A stretch of 64,000 nucleotides of DNA from a virus. Both the position numbers and the translations under genes were made by a program. A model generated the notes under the pieces. That model was not told the origin of the DNA. It saw nothing but the letters and a program-made list of their open reading frames with translations, and made no database searches. The stretch lies in the IMG/VR virus record IMGVR_UViG_3300047462_000154, positions 1 to 64,000 of that record; one strand, 5' to 3'. Shown in pieces: positions 49,988 to 58,884 of this stretch; the first letter of the stretch is position 1, and every line of letters begins with the position of its first letter.

Positions 49988-51918
49988 AGAAAATCGTTTT
50001 GTGGGAATCAAGTGAATTAGAGCAAGCTGAAGTTGTTTTGGCTGCAAAATCAATTTCAGAAAAACTTCAAAGTATGGCTGAAAATGTTGCCAAAATTGAA
50101 GTTAATGATTTGATGCCATTAGGAGATACATTACGTCTCGCTTTTGGTGAACAAATGGCTGATAGTTTTAATAAAACAACATCAGAACAATTAAGACAAT
50201 TATTGCAATATGTATCAACTGCAAAAGTGCAAATTGATAATCAAATTCTTCGTTTTGAAAATATCGTAAATGGTAATCCAGATGCAGGCAATGATATGGC
50301 AATGAATACTGGTGTTGATGCCAATGCTCCACCTAATGATATGCAAGACGGCGTTGATGTAAATGAACCAAAAGATAGCGCACCAGAACAAGGTTCTGAT
50401 GATGGCATGTTTGCTCCAGAAGATAATGCTGATGGTGGTGAGCCTGAACCAGAACAGCAAGCGCCACTTCCGCCAGAAGGCAGAGCGAGAAAAGAATCAT
50501 TTGTTTATTTGGATAAAGTGATTTTGGAATCATTCAAAAGAATGTTGAAAGAAAAAGTAAATCCAACTCGTGCTGTAAAATATATTTCTGAAAGACATGG
50601 TGTAGAATTATCTGAAGTTGTTAATATTATCAAAGAAGCCAAATCTGTAAATGAAGCAGTTCATGTCAGTGGCAAAAAATCAAAAATGACAAGAAACGAA
50701 GCTTTGAAAAAAGATGATGGTTTTTATGTAGAAAAAGATGATGGAAAAATTGGTGATAATATGTGGCACGTTTTTGGTGACCAAACTGGTTTTTCATATG
50801 GGCATTTTAATTCGAAAACAGAAGCAAGAACCTTATTTGATGAATTGAAAGCGAATTTAAAAAAAAAAGTAAATGAAGTAGATAAATCAAAACAAACAAG
50901 TTTTGATTCTGATATGAATGTTTTTAGAAATAAGGGTTTAACGCCACAGCAAAGAACATATGCAATGGCATGCTTAAAAGGCGGTGATTCCCATGATGCC
51001 GCTGCAAAAAAATCATTGAAAAAATATCCAAATGCAGATAAAAAAACTAATGAATCAAACGATAGTTTAATTGCTGGAAAATCATTAGGAATGGGTAATT
51101 CAACATTTGGATTATTAAATGTTGGAGATAAATTTCATTGGAGAGATTCTGAAGAAATTTATACAAAACATTCAAAAGATTCTTACAAAGATTCAAAAGG
51201 AAAAATTTTTAAAACTGGTAACGGCGCGAGTGTTTTCAAAGAAAAAACTAATGAAAAAGATAATCATTGGATAGAAAAAGCAACTACCAAAAATCCAGGT
51301 AAGTTTGCTGCCAAAGCTAAAGCTGCTGGAGAAACAACGGCTGAATATGCTGATGAAAAAGAAAATGCAAAAGGTGTTCTTGGTAAAGAAGCAAGATTAG
51401 CAAAAACTTTAAGTAAAGAACGCAAAAAAGTTAATGAAAGTTTTGCTATTGGTGATGAAGTAAAAACTACCATGGGTGTTAAAAGAACTGGAAAAGTTAT
51501 CAAACCATTTGATTATAAAAAAGCTACTGACGGCACTTATAGAGAACCATACGCAAAAGATAAAGTTGTTTATGTTGAATGGGATGATGGAACAAAAGGG
51601 TGGTCTCATGAAATTCATCTTGAAAAAACAAAAAAAAAAGAATATGATGGTTCAACACCAATGCCCACTTTTGCCGAAAGAAAGAAAGCATTTTCTCAAG
51701 ATTTTGGATTTGTTTATAAACAATCAGAAGATGGTATATGGGGATGTTATGGACAACAAACTGGTTATTGTTATGCAACAGGTACAGAAGATGAAGCCAA
51801 ACTTGTAGCAGATAAACTTTTTGATATTAAAAAACATCCAGAAGAAAATATGGAAATGCCAGCAAATATTCAAAAAGAATCTGTTAAAAACAAACGCGGA
51901 ATTAAATTGGACAAATAA
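49984..51918 (+). CDS. Large modular structural protein with an internal repeat
   Basis: The 644-residue protein begins MKKIVLWESSELEQAEVVLA and contains an acidic D/P/E-rich linker (about 100-165). A repeat of about 40 residues appears twice: DDGFYVEKDDGKIGDNMWHV ... ARTLFDELKA near 240 and DFGFVYKQSEDGIWGCYG ... AKLVADKLFD near 580. It also has a stretch common in phage virion proteins (HWIEKATTKNPGKFAAKAKA ... LGKEARLAKTLSK near 425). No protease or enzyme motif is seen. Confidence 0.5.
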   Translation: MKKIVLWESSELEQAEVVLAAKSISEKLQSMAENVAKIEVNDLMPLGDTLRLAFGEQMADSFNKTTSEQLRQLLQYVSTAKVQIDNQILRFENIVNGNPDAGNDMAMNTGVDANAPPNDMQDGVDVNEPKDSAPEQGSDDGMFAPEDNADGGEPEPEQQAPLPPEGRARKESFVYLDKVILESFKRMLKEKVNPTRAVKYISERHGVELSEVVNIIKEAKSVNEAVHVSGKKSKMTRNEALKKDDGFYVEKDDGKIGDNMWHVFGDQTGFSYGHFNSKTEARTLFDELKANLKKKVNEVDKSKQTSFDSDMNVFRNKGLTPQQRTYAMACLKGGDSHDAAAKKSLKKYPNADKKTNESNDSLIAGKSLGMGNSTFGLLNVGDKFHWRDSEEIYTKHSKDSYKDSKGKIFKTGNGASVFKEKTNEKDNHWIEKATTKNPGKFAAKAKAAGETTAEYADEKENAKGVLGKEARLAKTLSKERKKVNESFAIGDEVKTTMGVKRTGKVIKPFDYKKATDGTYREPYAKDKVVYVEWDDGTKGWSHEIHLEKTKKKEYDGSTPMPTFAERKKAFSQDFGFVYKQSEDGIWGCYGQQTGYCYATGTEDEAKLVADKLFDIKKHPEENMEMPANIQKESVKNKRGIKLDK

Positions 51919-51919
51919 A

Positions 51920-52261
51920 ATGCTACTTTTTGAATTGTTTTCAGACAATGATTTAACAACAAATTTAAAACAAGCAGCGTTGGATTATCTAACGCCGCTT
52001 GTTGCTCATAATGTTCCTTATGTAACTATTCAAAGTATGGTTGATGAATTGCGTAAATTGAATTCTGGTTTGACAATTGATAGAGCATTTATAATGAATT
52101 TATTAAATGACGTTCAAGTTGTTTCACAAATTCAAGGGGATAGAATTTATATTTCTAAACCAGATAATGAAAAAGATGAAGATGAAAAAGAAGGCGAAGA
52201 TAATATTCAAAGAGTTAAAGACGCTGCTATAAAACAAGCCAAAGAAAACATTAAAAAATAA
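51920..52261 (+). CDS. Conserved-looking virion-associated protein
   Basis: The start at 51920 (MLLFELFSDNDLTTNLKQAA) directly follows the preceding stop. The 113-residue protein has a small helix-turn-like core (VTIQSMVDELRKLNSGLTID ... GDRIYISKP). The pattern resembles a conserved protein of marine T4-like phages. The first ten residues are leader-like. Confidence 0.5.
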   Translation: MLLFELFSDNDLTTNLKQAALDYLTPLVAHNVPYVTIQSMVDELRKLNSGLTIDRAFIMNLLNDVQVVSQIQGDRIYISKPDNEKDEDEKEGEDNIQRVKDAAIKQAKENIKK

Positions 52262-52262
52262 T

Positions 52263-52355
52263 TTATAAAAATAATTTAAATAAAGCAGCATCTCCCTTAT
52301 TTCTAAAACGTAGAGAATTATATCCAGCAAATCCCCATTCATCTTTTGGTTCGGG
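52263..52355 (-). pseudogene. 3' end of a small-protein gene, cut at the T-poor tract
   Basis: On the minus strand the last 30 codons read KDEWGFAGYNSLRFRNKG and DAALFKLFL, the end pattern of the local small-protein family. Upstream the frame runs into the T-poor tract at 52352-52499, which has unrelated composition, so the 5' part of the gene is missing. Confidence 0.45.
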
Positions 52356-52499
52356 CACGGCAGAAGGGACCGCGAAAAGGGAGAAGCAGCAAGACGAAGA
52401 GAGAAGGAGGAAAGCACGGCAAACGGACGGGGGAGCAGGAAGGGCAAAAACGAGCGAAATGACGGAAGAGGAAGAAGCGAACAAAACACAAAACAACGA
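52352..52499. other. 148-base tract with a single T
   Basis: This stretch contains one T (at 52460) on the plus strand and is rich in G and A, in a genome where T is otherwise about a third of bases. It separates two gene fragments that point away from each other and lack their 5' ends. It may be an artefact of low-quality read ends in assembly; see findings. Confidence 0.9.
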
Positions 52500-52589
52500 T
52501 GCAATGAGTGTGGAGTAATTAAGAAACTCAAATTATCTGAAAGAATATATTGTTGTGATGATTGTGGATTTGTTATAGATATCAAATGA
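52500..52589 (+). pseudogene. 3' end of a gene with a zinc ribbon, cut at the T-poor tract
   Basis: From 52500 the frame reads CNECGVIKKLKLSERIYCC then DDCGFVIDIK and stops. The C-x2-C ... C-x2-C with LKLSER between is like the C-terminal zinc ribbon of TnpB/OrfB-type transposon proteins. However, the ribbon is short and other zinc-ribbon proteins could give the same pattern. The 5' part of the gene is absent. Confidence 0.35.
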
Positions 52590-52602
52590 AGGAAATTTCA
52601 AA

Positions 52603-53295
52603 TTGAGACACTACCTAATTAATAGAAAATTTCAATATAAAGAACTATCTCGTATAACTCAACCATCTGGAATCAGACATTATATGTGTCCAGATACAAA
52701 TACTCTTTTACCATCAGTAACTACCGTTTTAGATTCTACAATGGACAAAAGCGGAATTCTTGAATGGAAAGAATTTGTTGGTGAAAAAAAAGCCAATCTT
52801 GTTAAAAAAGAAGCTACAGATTTAGGTTCACTTGTTCATGAACATATTGAAAAACATGTTATGAATATTGAAAGACCATCTGGAAATAATATTATCAGAA
52901 TTCAATCCAAAAAAATGGCTGACCAAATCATTTTAAACGGTTTACAGCACGTTAATGAAGTTTGGGGACAAGAGGTTGGATTATATTATCCAGGGCTGTA
53001 TGCTGGCACTACAGACCTTGTAGGTGTGTATAAAGGCAAAGAAGCCATCATGGACCATAAAACAGCCAAGAAAATTCGTTCACCTGATATGATACAAGCA
53101 TATTATTTTCAAATTGCTGCTTATGCTATGGCACATAATCATCTTTTTAATACAAATATTAAAACGGGTGTAATTTTTATGGTTGATAGAGATTTCAATT
53201 ATAAAGATTTTTATATTGATGAATATGAAATGGAAAAAAACCAAGAATTGTTTTTACAAAAAGTAGAAGAATACGCAAACAAGATAGCAGCATAA
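52603..53295 (+). CDS. PD-(D/E)xK exonuclease-like protein (RecB/Cas4 family)
   Basis: The 230-residue protein has the nuclease order of RecB-like enzymes. LGSLVHEHIEKH supplies the N-terminal His, AGTTDLVGVY the Asp, EAIMDHKTAKK the D-x-K, and QAYYFQIAAYAMA the Q-x-x-x-Y motif. It probably processes DNA ends during recombination or packaging. The start is TTG 52603 with AAGGA upstream. Confidence 0.8.
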   Translation: MRHYLINRKFQYKELSRITQPSGIRHYMCPDTNTLLPSVTTVLDSTMDKSGILEWKEFVGEKKANLVKKEATDLGSLVHEHIEKHVMNIERPSGNNIIRIQSKKMADQIILNGLQHVNEVWGQEVGLYYPGLYAGTTDLVGVYKGKEAIMDHKTAKKIRSPDMIQAYYFQIAAYAMAHNHLFNTNIKTGVIFMVDRDFNYKDFYIDEYEMEKNQELFLQKVEEYANKIAA

Positions 53296-53324
53296 ATAAT
53301 AGAAATACTTTTTGGAATAATAAT

Positions 53325-54449
53325 TTGTCAGGCTCCATTTCAACACCAGTAATCGAAGTTAGCAAAATACAATTAAGACGCGGATTGTCTAATGACCTTC
53401 CTGGTGCGCCAACTATTGGAAATCCATCATTACCAACAACACCATTAGATGTTGGTGAATTAGCATTTACAACTGATACGGGTCAAGTGTTTATTGGACC
53501 AGAATTACAAAATAATGGCGGGTCTACATTCAATAGATCATTTTTCCCATATCAAAATATTGAAGTTTTAACAGAAAACAGCAGAACATTTCTCAATAGT
53601 CTTTTTGATTATTACTATCGAGACGTTCAAACTGGATTTTATGCAACCACTCCTTTAAACAATACAACGAACACAAATACATGGCAGACGGTTTTAGTAA
53701 ATGCTGCTTCTGGTGAAGTGCCATGTATTGTAAGTGCAACATCTAATTTGGCATGTGCTCAATTAACTTATTATTTGTATGATACCAACACGACTGTAAG
53801 AACTGGAAAAATATCAATTGTTTATATTGGTGGTTCTCAACAACCAATATTAGAAGATGATTATACTGTTTATCCAAGAACAGATTTATCGACACAAAAT
53901 GCCATGAATCCAGATATGTTATATGGAAGTTTGCAATTCAGAGCCGTACCTATATCAAACGGTAGTGGTCAAAATGTTGTTTTAGAATATCAAAATCTTG
54001 GTGCAACAACACCAATCATGTTTTTTAAAATTGATAGGGGTGCTGCTTTTCAAGGAAACACAATTACAAATTCAAATTCAGAATCATCAAATAATTCTGG
54101 AAATGTTATTTTAACATTCCAAATTGGAAACACACCAGTATTGGTAGATACTTGGGGAACATCAACGGTTACTGGTGGAGTTTGCCAATATTTTGTTATT
54201 GCAACTACAAATTCTGGAACTGGCACTGGTTCACAAGTTAGTCAATTGGTTGTTGGCACTGATGGCGTTTCTGGTAATTTTACAGATGATGCTATGTATT
54301 TTTCTCCTGGTTCTATGGCTCCAAATGTTTTAAATTATCAAGTTTCTGTAACTTCTGGTGTTGTTTCGGTTTTAGCAAATACAATAGAAACTGGTGCGGT
54401 TGCAACGGTAACATTGATTAAATTTCCTCTATATTTGGTTCAGAGTTAA
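53325..54449 (+). CDS. Tail-fibre-like protein with IQLRRG head motif
   Basis: The 374-residue protein starts at TTG and contains KIQLRRGLSNDLPGAP ... LDVGELAFTTDTGQVFIGP (about 14-60), the capsid- or baseplate-proximal pattern of many phage fibres. The rest is S/T/N/G-rich with beta-like repeats. It lies directly before a conserved protein gene on the same strand. Confidence 0.6.
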   Translation: MSGSISTPVIEVSKIQLRRGLSNDLPGAPTIGNPSLPTTPLDVGELAFTTDTGQVFIGPELQNNGGSTFNRSFFPYQNIEVLTENSRTFLNSLFDYYYRDVQTGFYATTPLNNTTNTNTWQTVLVNAASGEVPCIVSATSNLACAQLTYYLYDTNTTVRTGKISIVYIGGSQQPILEDDYTVYPRTDLSTQNAMNPDMLYGSLQFRAVPISNGSGQNVVLEYQNLGATTPIMFFKIDRGAAFQGNTITNSNSESSNNSGNVILTFQIGNTPVLVDTWGTSTVTGGVCQYFVIATTNSGTGTGSQVSQLVVGTDGVSGNFTDDAMYFSPGSMAPNVLNYQVSVTSGVVSVLANTIETGAVATVTLIKFPLYLVQS

Positions 54450-54452
54450 AAT

Positions 54453-54902
54453 GTGAATAATCCGTTTTTGATGAGTCCTTCAGAAAGACTTACTGATTGG
54501 AAAAAATTCAGAAATGCAATCATAGATTTTTCTGAAATGGAAAAATTCGATGCTGTTGTAAAATATTTTTCACAAGCGCCATTAAAAAATATTGCATATG
54601 ATATTGAAGATATTGAAAATATTCCAACACCTTGGGAAATGATTCATGATGGCGAATGGTGTAGAAATTCTATAGCTATTGGTATGGAATTTACTTTAAG
54701 ATTGGTTGGTATTGAAGCATCAAGACTGCAATTAAAAATGATTTTAGACCCAACGATTTCCGATATGATGTTGACCGTTGTTGTAGATGAAAAATATATT
54801 TTAAATTATGATTGGGGTAATGTTTTTGATAAAAAATTGTCAAAAGATGCAAGAATAATAAAGAAAATTGTTTTTAAGAAAGACAAATATAAAGTTATTT
54901 AA
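54453..54902 (+). CDS. Conserved-looking phage protein
   Basis: The 149-residue protein starts at GTG and includes MSPSERLTDWKKFRNAI, PTPWEMIHDGEWCRNSIAIG and ILNYDWGNVFD. I recognise the pattern from marine T4-like phages without a known function. The 158 bases after it hold a weak TCTCT/AGAGA hairpin with a T-run near 54920-54960, but no gene. Confidence 0.55.
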   Translation: MNNPFLMSPSERLTDWKKFRNAIIDFSEMEKFDAVVKYFSQAPLKNIAYDIEDIENIPTPWEMIHDGEWCRNSIAIGMEFTLRLVGIEASRLQLKMILDPTISDMMLTVVVDEKYILNYDWGNVFDKKLSKDARIIKKIVFKKDKYKVI

Positions 54903-55060
54903 AACGTAATTTATTCTCTAAAAAAGTTCATTAAAGAGAGATATTTTAATTTTTTTTGTTATTTAAATATTCTTTCAATCGATAAAATGAATTTGCTTTT
55001 TTTGATATTAAATGTCATAAAATATAATTCAAAATAAAAATAATAAGGGATAATAAAATC

Positions 55061-57397
55061 GTGGTATCATCGAAAAATATTTTTGTCATTAAAAGAAATG
55101 GTAAAAAAGAATTATTAAATTTAGATAAATGGCAAAAACAAATAGCAAAAATTTGTAAAGGTATTTCAGATGTTTCCCAAAGTATGATTGAAATAAAAAC
55201 ATCTCCAAATTTTTATGATGGTATTACAACAAGAGAAATAGATTCAATAACATTAAGAGCAATAGTTGATTTAATTGATGTTGAATCTAATCCAGAAGTA
55301 GGACATGTAAATTATCAATATGTTGCAGGAAAACAACGTCTTTCAATGTTAAGAAAAGATATATATGGTCAATATGAAGTTCCAAAATTATATGAAATAG
55401 TTAAAAAAAATATTGCAGAAAATCGATATACTTCTGAATTATTTGATTGGTATACAGAAGAAGAATGGAATAAAATGGAAACTTTTATTGACCATTCAAA
55501 AGATGAATTATATTCATACGCGGCTATTGAACAATTAATTGAAAAATATTTGATACGCAATCGTTCAACAAAAGAAATTTATGAAACACCACAAATTAGA
55601 TATATAATTGCTGCTGCTACTGCATTTCATAAAGAAGACCCGAAAATTCGTATGAAATTAGTAAAAGATTATTATAATTGCGCAAGTGACGGATTATTTA
55701 CATTAGCAACTCCTGTATTGGCTGGATTAGGAACACCAACAAAACAATTTAGTTCGTGTGTTTTAATTCGCACAAATGACAGTTTAGATTCGATTTTTGC
55801 ATCAGGCGAAATGATGGCAAAATATGCTGCTAAACGTGCTGGTATTGGATTTGAATTTGGCAGACTTCGTTCATTAGGAAGTCCCATTAGAAATGGAGAA
55901 ATTGTTCATACTGGTATGATACCATTTTTAAAAAAATGGTTTGGTGACCTTCGTAGCTGTTCGCAAGGTGGTTTAAGAAATTCAAGTGCTACATTTACAT
56001 ACCCAATATGGCATTATCAATTTGATGACCTTATTGTATTAAAAAACAATCAAGGAACAGAATCAACCAGAATACGCGGTTTAGATTATTGTGTTGTTTT
56101 GAATTCATTTTTTTGGAAAAGATTTAAAAACAAAGAAAATATTACTTTGTTTGACCCAGATGAATTGCCTGATTTATATGAAGCATTTTATTCAGATACA
56201 AAACTTTTCGAAGAACTTTACTTAAAATACGAAAAAGATAATTCGTTAAGAAAAAAAGTTATATCTGCTGAAGAAATTTTTAAAAATGGAATATTAAAGG
56301 AACGAACTGATACAGGAAGAATTTATCTCATGTATACTGATAATGTTCAAAAACATGTTCCATTTGATACAAAAACCCATCCAATTTATCAAAGTAATTT
56401 ATGTCAAGAAATTTTACTTAGCACAAAACCGTTTGAACGAATTGATGATGATAAAGGTAGAATTGCTTTATGTACTCTTGGAAGTATCAATTGGGGTGCT
56501 TTTAGAAATCCAGAAGATATGAAAAGAGCATGCCATCTATTAGTTAGAAGTTTAACCAATCTATTAGAATATCAAGATTTTCTTTCCATTCAAAGCAAGT
56601 TAGCAAATGAAGAATTTATGCCACTTGGTGTGGGTGTTACTAACCTTGCATATTGGCATGCAAAACGCAATTTAAAATATGGCGAAAGCGAATCGTTATC
56701 TGAAGTTAAATCTTGGATAGAACATCAAACTTATTATCTAACAGAAGCAACAGTTGAATTAGCCAAAGAAAGAGGCGCGTGTAAATTAAGTCATACAACA
56801 AAATATGGTAAGGGTATTTTTCCTTGGGAAGAACGTTCTAAAGGCGTTAATGAATTAACTGATTTTACACCAGATATTAATTTGGATTGGGAACTTTTGC
56901 GAACTAATATGATAAAATATGGCGTTAGAAATGCAACAGTTCAAGCAATTGCGCCAGTAGAATCAAGTTCAGTTGTTATTAATTCAACAAATGGCATTGA
57001 ATTGCCAATGCAGTTGATATCCGTTAAGGAATCAAAAGCAGCATCATTAGTTCAAGTGGTTCCCGAATATACCAGACTTAAATCAAAATATCAATTGATG
57101 TGGGACCAAAAAGATTGCGTCAACTATCTTAAAACCGCTGCTGTATTAGCGGCATATGTAGATCAATCTATCAGCACAAACACTTTTTATAATCCAGCAC
57201 ATTTTGCAGACAAACATGTACCAACAACATTAATTGCTAAAAATTTGATGTTAGCACATAAATGGGGTATTCGAACAATTTATTATTCTTTAATTAATAA
57301 AACTGGTTCAAAAGAAGATAGCGAAGTTATTGAAGATTTGAAAATTGAGATGATTGATGAAGAAACCTCGTCTGATTGCGAATCTTGCAAATTATAA
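55061..57397 (+). CDS. nrdA: Class I ribonucleotide reductase, large subunit
   Basis: The 778-residue protein begins with an ATP-cone (about 5-95). It carries the radical-chemistry residues: QFSSCVLI (first redox Cys), SNLCQEILL (N-x-C-x-E of the active site) and IALCTLGSIN (second redox Cys). The C-terminus ends DCESCKL, a C-x-x-C thiol pair that is reduced by glutaredoxin or thioredoxin. It makes deoxynucleotides for phage replication. The start is GTG with AAGGGA upstream. nrdB follows after 14 bases and a glutaredoxin-like gene lies 5 kb downstream. Confidence 0.95.
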   Translation: MVSSKNIFVIKRNGKKELLNLDKWQKQIAKICKGISDVSQSMIEIKTSPNFYDGITTREIDSITLRAIVDLIDVESNPEVGHVNYQYVAGKQRLSMLRKDIYGQYEVPKLYEIVKKNIAENRYTSELFDWYTEEEWNKMETFIDHSKDELYSYAAIEQLIEKYLIRNRSTKEIYETPQIRYIIAAATAFHKEDPKIRMKLVKDYYNCASDGLFTLATPVLAGLGTPTKQFSSCVLIRTNDSLDSIFASGEMMAKYAAKRAGIGFEFGRLRSLGSPIRNGEIVHTGMIPFLKKWFGDLRSCSQGGLRNSSATFTYPIWHYQFDDLIVLKNNQGTESTRIRGLDYCVVLNSFFWKRFKNKENITLFDPDELPDLYEAFYSDTKLFEELYLKYEKDNSLRKKVISAEEIFKNGILKERTDTGRIYLMYTDNVQKHVPFDTKTHPIYQSNLCQEILLSTKPFERIDDDKGRIALCTLGSINWGAFRNPEDMKRACHLLVRSLTNLLEYQDFLSIQSKLANEEFMPLGVGVTNLAYWHAKRNLKYGESESLSEVKSWIEHQTYYLTEATVELAKERGACKLSHTTKYGKGIFPWEERSKGVNELTDFTPDINLDWELLRTNMIKYGVRNATVQAIAPVESSSVVINSTNGIELPMQLISVKESKAASLVQVVPEYTRLKSKYQLMWDQKDCVNYLKTAAVLAAYVDQSISTNTFYNPAHFADKHVPTTLIAKNLMLAHKWGIRTIYYSLINKTGSKEDSEVIEDLKIEMIDEETSSDCESCKL

Positions 57398-57411
57398 AAG
57401 GATTAAATAAA

Positions 57412-58515
57412 ATGAGTATAGAACAATATGATTTAAAGAAAAAAACAAATTATTTAACAAGAAAAATGTTTTTGGACCCAGAAGGTCCAGTTAGCATTCA
57501 ACGTTTTGAAGAACTGAAATATGATAAAATTGGTTTATTTGAAGAACGTGCCAGAGGTTTTTTTTGGGTTCCAGAAGAAATTGATTTAACAAAAGATGCA
57601 TCTGATTTTAAAGATGCCAGTGAAGCCATGAAACATATTTTTACCAGCAACCTACTTCGTCAGACTGCACTTGATTCAATTCAGGGTAGAGCACCCAATC
57701 AAGTATTTTCACCAGTTATTTCAATACCAGAATTAGAAGCATTGGTTTCAAATTGGTCATTTTTTGAAACAAATATTCATTCAAAAAGTTATAGCCATAT
57801 GATTAGGAATATTTACAATGTTCCAAAAGATGAATTTAATAAAATTCATGATACTACCGAAATTATTGATATGGCATCTAATATTGGAAATTATTATAAT
57901 GATTTGCATATATTAAATTGCAAAAAAGAATTAGGAGAAGAAGTATCAGAATATGAACACATTAAATCAATTTGGTTAGCATTAAATGCTTCTTATGGAT
58001 TAGAAGCATTTAGATTTATGGTTAGTTTTGCTACATCTTTGGCGATGGTAGAAAATAAAATTTTTATGGGTAATGGAAACATTATCAGCTTAATTCTTCA
58101 AGATGAATTATTGCATAAAGAATGGACTGCTTGGATAATTAAACAAGTTGTAAAAGAAGACCAAAGATTCGCACAAGCTAAAAAAGATTGTGAACAAGAA
58201 GTTTACAATATGTATCTTGACGTTATTCGTGAAGAAAAAACTTGGGCTGATTTCTTATTTAAAAAGGGACCAGTAATTGGACTTTCATCAAACATAATGA
58301 AAGATTTTGTTGATTTTACTGCATTTGAAGCACTTAAAGCAATCGGTATTCAATATAAAGGTAGTGCACCTAAAACTACCCCAATTCCTTGGTTTAATAA
58401 ACACACAGACCCAAGTAAAAAACAAGTTGCTCTTCAAGAACTTGAATCTACTAATTATGTGATTGGTTTAATGAATGGCGAAATTTTATATAACGATTTA
58501 CCTGAGTTATTATAA
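57412..58515 (+). CDS. nrdB: Class I ribonucleotide reductase, small subunit
   Basis: The 367-residue protein supplies the diiron site and tyrosyl radical. WSFFETNIHSKSYSHMIRNI matches the ligand and radical-Tyr helix (E ... H-S-K-S-Y), with one extra residue between Glu and His relative to E. coli NrdB. ASYGLEAFRFMVSF and LILQDELLHKEW supply the later Glu and E-x-x-H ligands. The start is ATG 57412 with AAAGGA upstream. Confidence 0.93.
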   Translation: MSIEQYDLKKKTNYLTRKMFLDPEGPVSIQRFEELKYDKIGLFEERARGFFWVPEEIDLTKDASDFKDASEAMKHIFTSNLLRQTALDSIQGRAPNQVFSPVISIPELEALVSNWSFFETNIHSKSYSHMIRNIYNVPKDEFNKIHDTTEIIDMASNIGNYYNDLHILNCKKELGEEVSEYEHIKSIWLALNASYGLEAFRFMVSFATSLAMVENKIFMGNGNIISLILQDELLHKEWTAWIIKQVVKEDQRFAQAKKDCEQEVYNMYLDVIREEKTWADFLFKKGPVIGLSSNIMKDFVDFTAFEALKAIGIQYKGSAPKTTPIPWFNKHTDPSKKQVALQELESTNYVIGLMNGEILYNDLPELL

Positions 58516-58553
58516 TTTGACAACTTTGAGAAATTAATTTAAGAGAAATTCTT

Positions 58554-58799
58554 ATGAAAATTGCTCAAAAACTCGCCCAAATCATCCAAGAACAAAATCT
58601 TTCCACTACTTTTATGTGGGGTGATGGTGTTATGGTTGATTTGGGATGTGCCGTTGGTTTTGAAGGGCATCCTTTAGACGTTATGGATAAAGTATGCCGT
58701 GCTTGCAGACGTTCTCCAGAAATATTTGAGCATTTTAAAGTTCATGGTTTAGATTCTCGTGGCAGAGAACGTGTTGTCAGTGCCTATAAATTAAAATGA
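58554..58799 (+). CDS. Small hypothetical protein
   Basis: The 81-residue protein (MKIAQKLAQIIQEQNLSTTF) has three cysteines and a helical centre. It lies between nrdB and the truncated rtcB. No family is recognised. Confidence 0.5.
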   Translation: MKIAQKLAQIIQEQNLSTTFMWGDGVMVDLGCAVGFEGHPLDVMDKVCRACRRSPEIFEHFKVHGLDSRGRERVVSAYKLK

Positions 58800-58884
58800 T
58801 TTTTGATTTTCATACTGCTTTTTATTGTATTCTTGCAATGCCATATGCCGCTATTGATTGTAATTTATTGTTTAATTTTATTGA

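Noticed and set aside
52124-52585. Long minus-strand frame through the T-poor tract
   Set aside because: The tract lacks T on the plus strand and therefore lacks A on the minus strand, so stops are absent by composition. Only the last 30 codons look like a real protein.
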